64,000 nt of DNA. Origin: Chelydra serpentina. Its lineage: Eukaryota; Chordata; Testudines; Chelydridae. A program made the position numbers and the translations under genes. The stretch is from the NCBI GenBank assembly GCA_037349315.1, contig JBAIAC010000006.1, positions 21,177,501-21,241,500 of the forward strand, read 5' to 3'. The notes under the pieces were generated by a model. The model saw nothing but the letters and a program-made list of their open reading frames with translations, was not told the DNA's origin and did no database searches. Positions 57,872-64,000 of this stretch are shown in pieces; the stretch's first letter is position 1, and every line of letters begins with the position of its first letter.

Positions 57872-58774
57872 CTTTTAGAGAGAGGGAAACATGGTTCATA
57901 TTAAAGTTTAATTTAATGTAAAACATTGATATTCGTTAGGTGTAATATAACACTGTTTTGTACAGTCTTTCAAACTGCATCCCAAATGCTTTACAGAATG
58001 CATACATTAAAAAAGAAAAAGGAAAGAAATTCAGAGGTATGGGTAGGGGTACCAAAATTGGTTTAGACTCAGATTTGAAATGAGCAATAAGGCAGACACA
58101 AACAGGAAGGTAGTTTTAAATTACAGGAGCTGCAGAAAAGGGTCTTGCGCTAACAGACGAAGAGACAGGAGGTATTAGATGACAGGAAAGTAAAATAGAG
58201 AAAAAACATAGCGACAGACAAGAGTAATTTCAAGAAGGGTTGTGTAAACCAGGAGGGTAACTTTCAACTGTGTGTCTTGATGTGACTGGAAAGACAAATC
58301 AAAAGAGAAGGTCACGTTTGTTTACATGTCTCAGTAGCGGAATAACAATATTCTCATCAGCAGAGGTCTGAGAAGTTGGGACTTGAGTTCCATGGAGAAG
58401 GGAGCTTCCATTGTCTTGATAAAAAGAGATAAAGGTATGGGTTTGGAATTCAGAGAGACAGTACACACCATGATGCATTCAACATTGTGGAAGTGGTGGA
58501 AGACAGGCTAGCAGAGAGGCAATGGAGGGAGCTGACAGCCAGGCTCTCAACTCTGCTTGCTGCTCCCTGTCGGGAGCCCAGCTGCCCCACAGGCTCCCAG
58601 CTACCCTCCAGGGCTTCTGCTTCTCCGCCAGGAATGGGGCAGCCACCTGGGCTCTGAGTGGGGAGGCCAGTCAGCGGGCAGTAGCCCAGCTGGGAGTGGG
58701 GAAGACTTTCTTGTCAATTTGACAGCTCCAGCAGGGAGCTATGAAATTGACAAGAATGACAGCCAACAACCAAT

Positions 58775-58982
58775 GTAAGTAACCCAGTGTCTACATGGAC
58801 ACTGTGTCACCCTAATTACACTGACATAAGCCCTACGTCTCTCATGGAGGTGGAGTTATTATGTCAGTGTAGTAGGGCACTTACATCAGTGGGAGCAAGG
58901 CTGTGGTGTATACACTGCCATTGTTAGGTCGACGTACGCTGCCTTATGTTGAAGTAACTGTGTAGTGTAGACCAGGGCTTAG
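58775..58982. mobile_element. PIF-Harbinger-like fragment
   Basis: The right end is GTGTAGACCAGGGC followed by TTA, and TAGGTCGACGTACGCTGCC lies inside; both are typical of turtle Harbinger-type MITEs. A matching left terminus is not seen. Confidence 0.5.
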
Positions 58983-59389
58983 AGACATTATGCCATTGAT
59001 TTATAAGCAGAATTCCACATTATTTTTTTAAGCATTGAAACCAATGGCATGATGTGGCCCTTAAACAGTCAAATGGCCAAAACAGAGTTGTTTTGAAATC
59101 ATGCTAAAGCAGAGATTTACGTCCTAATTCTCCCAAGCACTTTAAGTACTCGCTTAAGTGTTTTGTTGTATTGAAGCCTTAGATGAGATAACTCAAAAAA
59201 TTACGGCGAGGGGACTCGGCCCATAAGAAAAAAAAAAAAGTTTGGTAAAAAATGTGTGGAACCCTCGAAGAGTAAGGCAAGAGTGCAAAATGTTTGGATA
59301 TTGGGAAATCCAAGGTGACAGAATGAGAATTTGTTTGTGTTAATGGAGAACTAAATTCCTGAACTCCTGACAAACTTGAGTTTGAGAGA

Positions 59390-59520
59390 GTTTAAAGCCA
59401 GAAGCGATTATCTAGTCTGACCTCCTGTATACCACAGGCCATTACATTTTCAGCTATATTAATCCCAATGACTTTAGATCAAAACATCCAATCCCTATCA
59501 CGTGGGATGATGATCTACTA
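59390..59520. repeat. Turtle interspersed repeat, short copy
   Basis: TTTAAAGCCAGAAGCGATTA, ATCTAGTCTGACCTCCTGTA and CACAGGCCATTACATTTTC match the type seen at 17521-17890. Confidence 0.6.
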
Positions 59521-62500
59521 ACCAGACAGTTTTATTTAATAGTTTAACTCTACTGTCACTCCCTCCATCCCCTTCCCCCAACTTGATAATAACGGCCAAT
59601 ATATTGGGTAAAAGTAGTTACTGAAAAATTATGTGTGGCAATAAAATTTATAGATCTTATTAAATTAAGTAGATAGTTGGTACTACACTGACGTAAACTT
59701 GAGGGCCTTATGTTTGTATGACAGAAGTGTGTCCTATCAAATATTTTTGTATAGGTAAGAGCAACTGATTACTTCATATAAGCTTAACGTATGTTAATTA
59801 AGGCTTTAAACAAAATAAAGACAATTTACAAAAATGGTAACTCAAATTGTTCAAACCATTTATGAGCAAACAGTAGTCCTGAGAGCTCTCCCATGGAGGC
59901 ATTTAATGACAAAGTAAATGAAACAATGATCGCTACTTTAATTTTGATTTTTTATAATCCATTGTTCCTGTGGAACCACTGACGTGCATGGCTTTTTACA
60001 AAGTCCTTACCCGGAGTGGCTTACAATCTACAGAGTACAGCTAAATCACATGGCTTGTATTTGCAGCACAAACATAGGTTAAATTATCAGCATAATGAAT
60101 AAATCAATAATTCAAGAGGACTGGGGAGCTGTAGAGTTGCAGCTGAATAAACTGGATAGCTATCTGTATAGCTTGAATACACATTTAAAAATCAATTAAA
60201 AGTTTGTCACTGGACCGTGGCCAGCCACTTAGGCATCTAATTACAGCATGTCAATCTCCAACTACTTCTAAGGAATGTATCATTTCAGAGGTAACTAACT
60301 AGGAATATGGAAATAAATGGTTATAGTCAAAGTAGAATGAACCACCTCTTATTTCCTTTTAATACTACAGCTATCAGGAAACCACCCCAGAAGATAAGCA
60401 GTTACAACTTCTTGAAGTTTTAGAAGCTTCCTCTGAGAAGCTAAACACTCTTCAATGGCTGAGGAAAACATGAATGAGATAGTCAGGTTAAATTTCTTTT
60501 TAATCTGTATTAGGACTCTGGTATCTAATTAGTGAGTCTCAGGTTTGGCCTGAAGGATCTGGTTGTGCTTGGCTCCCAGCAGAGGTATAGTTTGTCTCTG
60601 TTGAGGTTACCAGATCAGGCTTGTCCCATCTGGCTCTTTCTTCCCAAGTCTGGTCATAAGGTACTGGCGCAGCTGGTCTTTAAAGTACAGATTGCTTCTC
60701 AAGTACTCTGGTCAGCATCTCTGGCCTATGTAGTCTCTGGCTCTTCAGGAGTTAGCAGGCAGACTGCCCCCCTCCCTCCCAGGAGGATATTCTGAAATAA
60801 TCTTTGGCTCAAGACAACTTCCATTTAGATAAGGTTAGGTTAATCAATACATCTTTCCCTGATCGATCATATATTAATGATTTGCGGTCTGTCAGGTACA
60901 TTTTGTCTATAAAGTGCCAAACTCTCTCATGATGCTTTAGAAATACCACAACCACAACAGCTGCCTCCGAAGAAGATTGGTAAATATTAATTCTGATCAC
61001 AACTTAGCTAAAAAGCTGTTATATACAAGAATTGGGTGGTGTACCTTTAGATAGTTTATGAGCCCTTTAAAAGCCCTTACTGCTTTCTAGGTTTTCAAAG
61101 CCATCAGAACCCTGAAAGGAGCATGTTGCATATAAATAGTACACGTGGCTATCTGGACCCCACTGTGAATGAGGCGCCTTCATATTATGTTTCTTCACCT
61201 AATAATTTGGTTTGCATTTTAAAATAATAAAGATAGAAGCTGCTATATGGACTCACTCCTTCCTCACACCCTTCATTCTAGTCTTCACTCTGGAGGTTTA
61301 CTTCTTTTCTGACTTCTGTTTCATTCTGTGGTTCTGCCACCTTTTTCTCAGAGATTTTTTCAAATTGTAGATGATTGTGCCTCCCTTATCCTGTCGAAAT
61401 TATCATCATCTATATCAGTTCAGAGAAAATTACTGGTGGAATGCAAAGAGAACCAAGTGGAGTTGGTTCACAAGCCTTTCATTAGGTTTTCTGACACCTT
61501 TTCAAGGCTAAAAGATGTACTTCCTTAATCCTGTTATGAAAAACATTAAATGCTAATCTTGCCTGACAAGCCCTAACCTTCACAGTTTTGCTATTTAACT
61601 CATAGCTCCAGAATCAGAGCAATTCTTCCCAAATATGATTTTATATTTTCATGTTTCCTGACAATGAAAATAAAGTCAAGAACCCTACAATACATTGAAA
61701 ACATAGGATAAGTTCCTCAAAAGACTGATGCTTGTGTTTTCAGCGGAGGATATGAATTCTCTCTCTATTGGCAAATGTGATGTGTACAGCACAGATCAGT
61801 TACATAATTTGTTTCCAGATTTCTTTTATTTGCATATTAGAAATATCTCTTGCAGAGATAACCAAAGTAATAGGAGTATGAGCGAGCAAGCATGCGTGTG
61901 TAGGAAAAAAGAGGAGTTGTAATTGCTTCTCTGCAAAGCCTTTTGGCTGACAACTCAAGATGTTCAATCATAAGAAGCCAGCCAGAGAGACACTGCCAAA
62001 AGAAAAGTGAGACCTTTTCTGGAATGGTGCAGTTTTCTTCTTAGCTCTTTTTTGATATTTCATTCCCTCAGGTTTCTAAGTTAAGATTTCAGTAGTAGTA
62101 GCTAAGGGTCAGTAGTATAACTCTTTCTGGGAGGTCCTGCCTTCATTCACTTTTACTGAGCTGCAATAATTCAAGAGCCTTTTTGAGTATTACATAGCCA
62201 ACTCACTTTAGAACCACATAAGAACCTAGTATTTCAGAAGCTCCCAGTCCATTGTACTAGTTATTAAATCAGAGGTTCTGGGTTTTCTTTTTGCCTGCAA
62301 AGCACTTCATTAAGAAAAGGAAATCCTCTCCTGGATACTCCCTTCCAATAATACAAATATCCACTGCTTGATTCTCAAATTCTTCATTTGATTCCCATAA
62401 CTTAATCTTGGTCTTTGTATACTATACACCAGTACATATAGCAAAATTGTATGTTATTCACTTGAGCCAATTAAATTTAAAAAAAAAAGTCAAAGTTGTC

Positions 62501-62626
62501 TACCAAAGAGGCCCTGTAGACGACTGATGCTCCATGATTCAAGGCAGAGATTCTTAGCCAGGGTATGAGGTGTGTCAAAGTTTCTAGAGAGGGCAAAGCA
62601 AGCCTTCTAATACCGCAGTAATTAAA

Positions 62627-62745
62627 ACGAAAATAAAGAAAAACTTGTAGCACCTTAGAGACTAACAAATTTATTTCAGCATAAGCTTTCGTGGGTTAGT
62701 ACCCACTTCATCGGATGACTAACACGGCTACTACACTGAAACCTA
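62627..62745. repeat. Foldback repeat, copy 3 (one arm truncated)
   Basis: 119 bp flanked by a perfect 12-bp duplication GCAGTAATTAAA (62615-62626 and 62746-62757). The body CTTAGAGACTAACAAATTTA ... CCCACTTCATCGGATG is followed directly by ACTAACACGGCTACTACACT, the inverted form of the left terminus of copies 1 and 2. Confidence 0.92.
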
Positions 62746-62757
62746 GCAGTAATTAAA

Positions 62758-64000
62758 GTGTGTGAGACACCCAAGCACCAGAGGTCACAATGCCACTCAC
62801 TCAAATATGGCCCATTTTATGGTGCTTGACCCCCCTAATCTGAACAAACAATGCCATCTAAACACTTAAGTGCTAGGTGGCAGTACCCTTCTCGCTATTT
62901 TGGGGAGAAGGGGCTCCAAGCTTTTTTTTAAAAAAGGAGCTCAGATGGGGTGATTCAAAAATGGTTTTAAACACCTGACTTACAGACACCATCAACTTGA
63001 AACAAAAGTCATTTTCGTGTGGAAATGTTATAGCTACTATAAGTTATTCCTAAGGCTTGGTCTAGAGTAGAAAGTAGTACCTGAAACACTTGCCTTTAAA
63101 AAAATAATAATTGCAGGACGCTTATGGGGGAGAGGGAGAACCTCTCTATTTGAGTTTCTCAATTTTCTTGAGAATTAATTCTGGAATTAATCCTGAGCCT
63201 CAGTTGTCAATGGCAAAATTCCCAATAACTTTGTTAGAGTGGGATTAGTGAATATGTGCAAATTAAATTAAACTGATTTGTTCACTGCCTGTGGCATCTC
63301 CCGCATCTTACACTAAGGTGGTGAATTCACTTTCATATAGGGTGACCAGATGTCCCGATTTTATAGGAACGGTCCCGCTATTTAGGCTTTTTTCTTATAT
63401 AGGCCCCCATTACCCCCACCCCCATCCCGATTTTTCACACTTGCTGTCTGGTCACCCTACTTTCATATGCTGCTCTGGGGCAGTTCACAATAAAATTTTT
63501 CTTTAGCAGGAGGGTATTTACTAGCAAAAGCAGCAGAAAAACAAACACAAACTGAAGAGATAGCAGGAGAGTGGAAGAGGGATAAAGCCAAGCATATTTA
63601 TTATTTCTTTTGGAGCCACTCAAAACAAGCTTCCAAACATCAATATGGGAACAAATCCCACTGATTTATTCTATAGTATTTTGATGACATACTATTTAAA
63701 GAGCACATCAGAAAAGTAAATTATATTTAAGTTCTTGGTTTCTGAAATTAAGTTTGACAGTGTCCCTTTAAAACACTCTACACTCGAGAAGTATTTACGG
63801 ATATGGATATCAGTACTGGTACTCGAAGCTTTTGTGACAGATATTGTAGTACACATTACACATCCCTGTTTGAATGATATGCCTCTGCCGTGTAACTCGG
63901 TACATTCTAATCTGCAATAGAGCTTCAGCTCGCCAAAGGATAATCTTGCATATTTGAGAGATTAGGGTTTAGAACAACTCAAGAGCCATTCCTGGTTGAG
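62758..64000 (-). other. GEN1 intron continuing to the right edge
   Basis: Apart from the hAT MITE at 63338 nothing is recognised. No coding exon with splice sites was found up to 64000. Confidence 0.5.
63338..63459. mobile_element. hAT MITE, TAGGGTGACC family, copy E
   Basis: 122 bp with ends TAGGGTGACCAGATGTCCCG and CTGTCTGGTCACCCTA, and a perfect 8-bp duplication CTTTCATA (63330-63337 and 63460-63467). It is one of the best preserved copies. Confidence 0.95.

Larger units (their letters stand above)
57872..62614 (-). other. GEN1 intron, large, with dispersed repeats
   Basis: No further GEN1 exon is recognised. The expected preceding exon (XPG-I end, C-D-Y-L-P motif) was searched for by eye on - and not found. 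A degraded PIF-Harbinger-like end is at 58775-58982 and a turtle repeat at 59390-59520. The GC-rich block 58500-58760 is unassigned. Confidence 0.6.

Noticed and set aside
8431..63459. Tc1/mariner identity for the TAGGGTGACC MITEs
   Set aside because: TA flanks the inner GGGTGACC, but longer exact octamer duplications outside TAGGGTGACC fit hAT better.
57872..64000. Further 5' GEN1 exons
   Set aside because: I looked on - for the XPG-I motif region and any splice-bounded frame in phase and found none; the next exon is assumed to be outside the window.

Overview
The window is vertebrate nuclear DNA, almost certainly from a turtle and probably a cryptodire. It has spliced genes with GT-AG introns, CR1 LINE fragments, many short hAT elements with exact 8-bp target duplications, MIR-like CORE-SINEs, and one antisense tRNA-derived SINE of the tortoise PolIII type (45167-45363). 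Nothing bacterial or CRISPR-like is present.

Three protein-coding genes are supported. (1) At the left edge, on +, six coding exons (631-4687) encode the 3' half of a ZP2/ZPAX-type egg-coat glycoprotein: the end of the ZP-N module and the whole ZP-C module. ZPAX is preferred because of its neighbours. (2) At 22833-23348, on -, lies the single-exon bHLH gene MSGN1 (mesogenin 1), a presomitic-mesoderm transcription factor. (3) At 49403-57871, on -, nine coding exons encode the C-terminal 740 residues of GEN1, the Holliday-junction resolvase. They cover the helix-hairpin-helix, the chromodomain and the long C-terminal tail; the catalytic N-terminus lies beyond the right edge. The MSGN1-GEN1 pairing and shared orientation match human 2p24. 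The three genes have no common pathway: egg coat, mesoderm patterning and DNA repair.

Layout: 1-4.9 kb ZP gene; 4.9-22.8 kb intergenic DNA with CR1, hAT, SINE and tRNA-like repeats; 22.8-24.2 kb MSGN1 and a candidate Wnt-responsive upstream region; 24.2-49.4 kb repeat-rich intergenic DNA, including a 2.9-kb hAT element at 36053-39001 that contains an LTR, which itself contains another hAT and a LINE 3' end; 49.4-57.9 kb GEN1 exons; 57.9-64 kb one large GEN1 intron.

No undescribed biological system with coding capacity was found. The points most worth a second look are the ZP protein that ends without a membrane anchor, a cluster of TCF/LEF heptamers upstream of MSGN1, a foldback repeat family with 10-12 bp target duplications, and the nested transposon stack. 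All identifications come from reading the sequence and from knowledge of the families; no database search was run.
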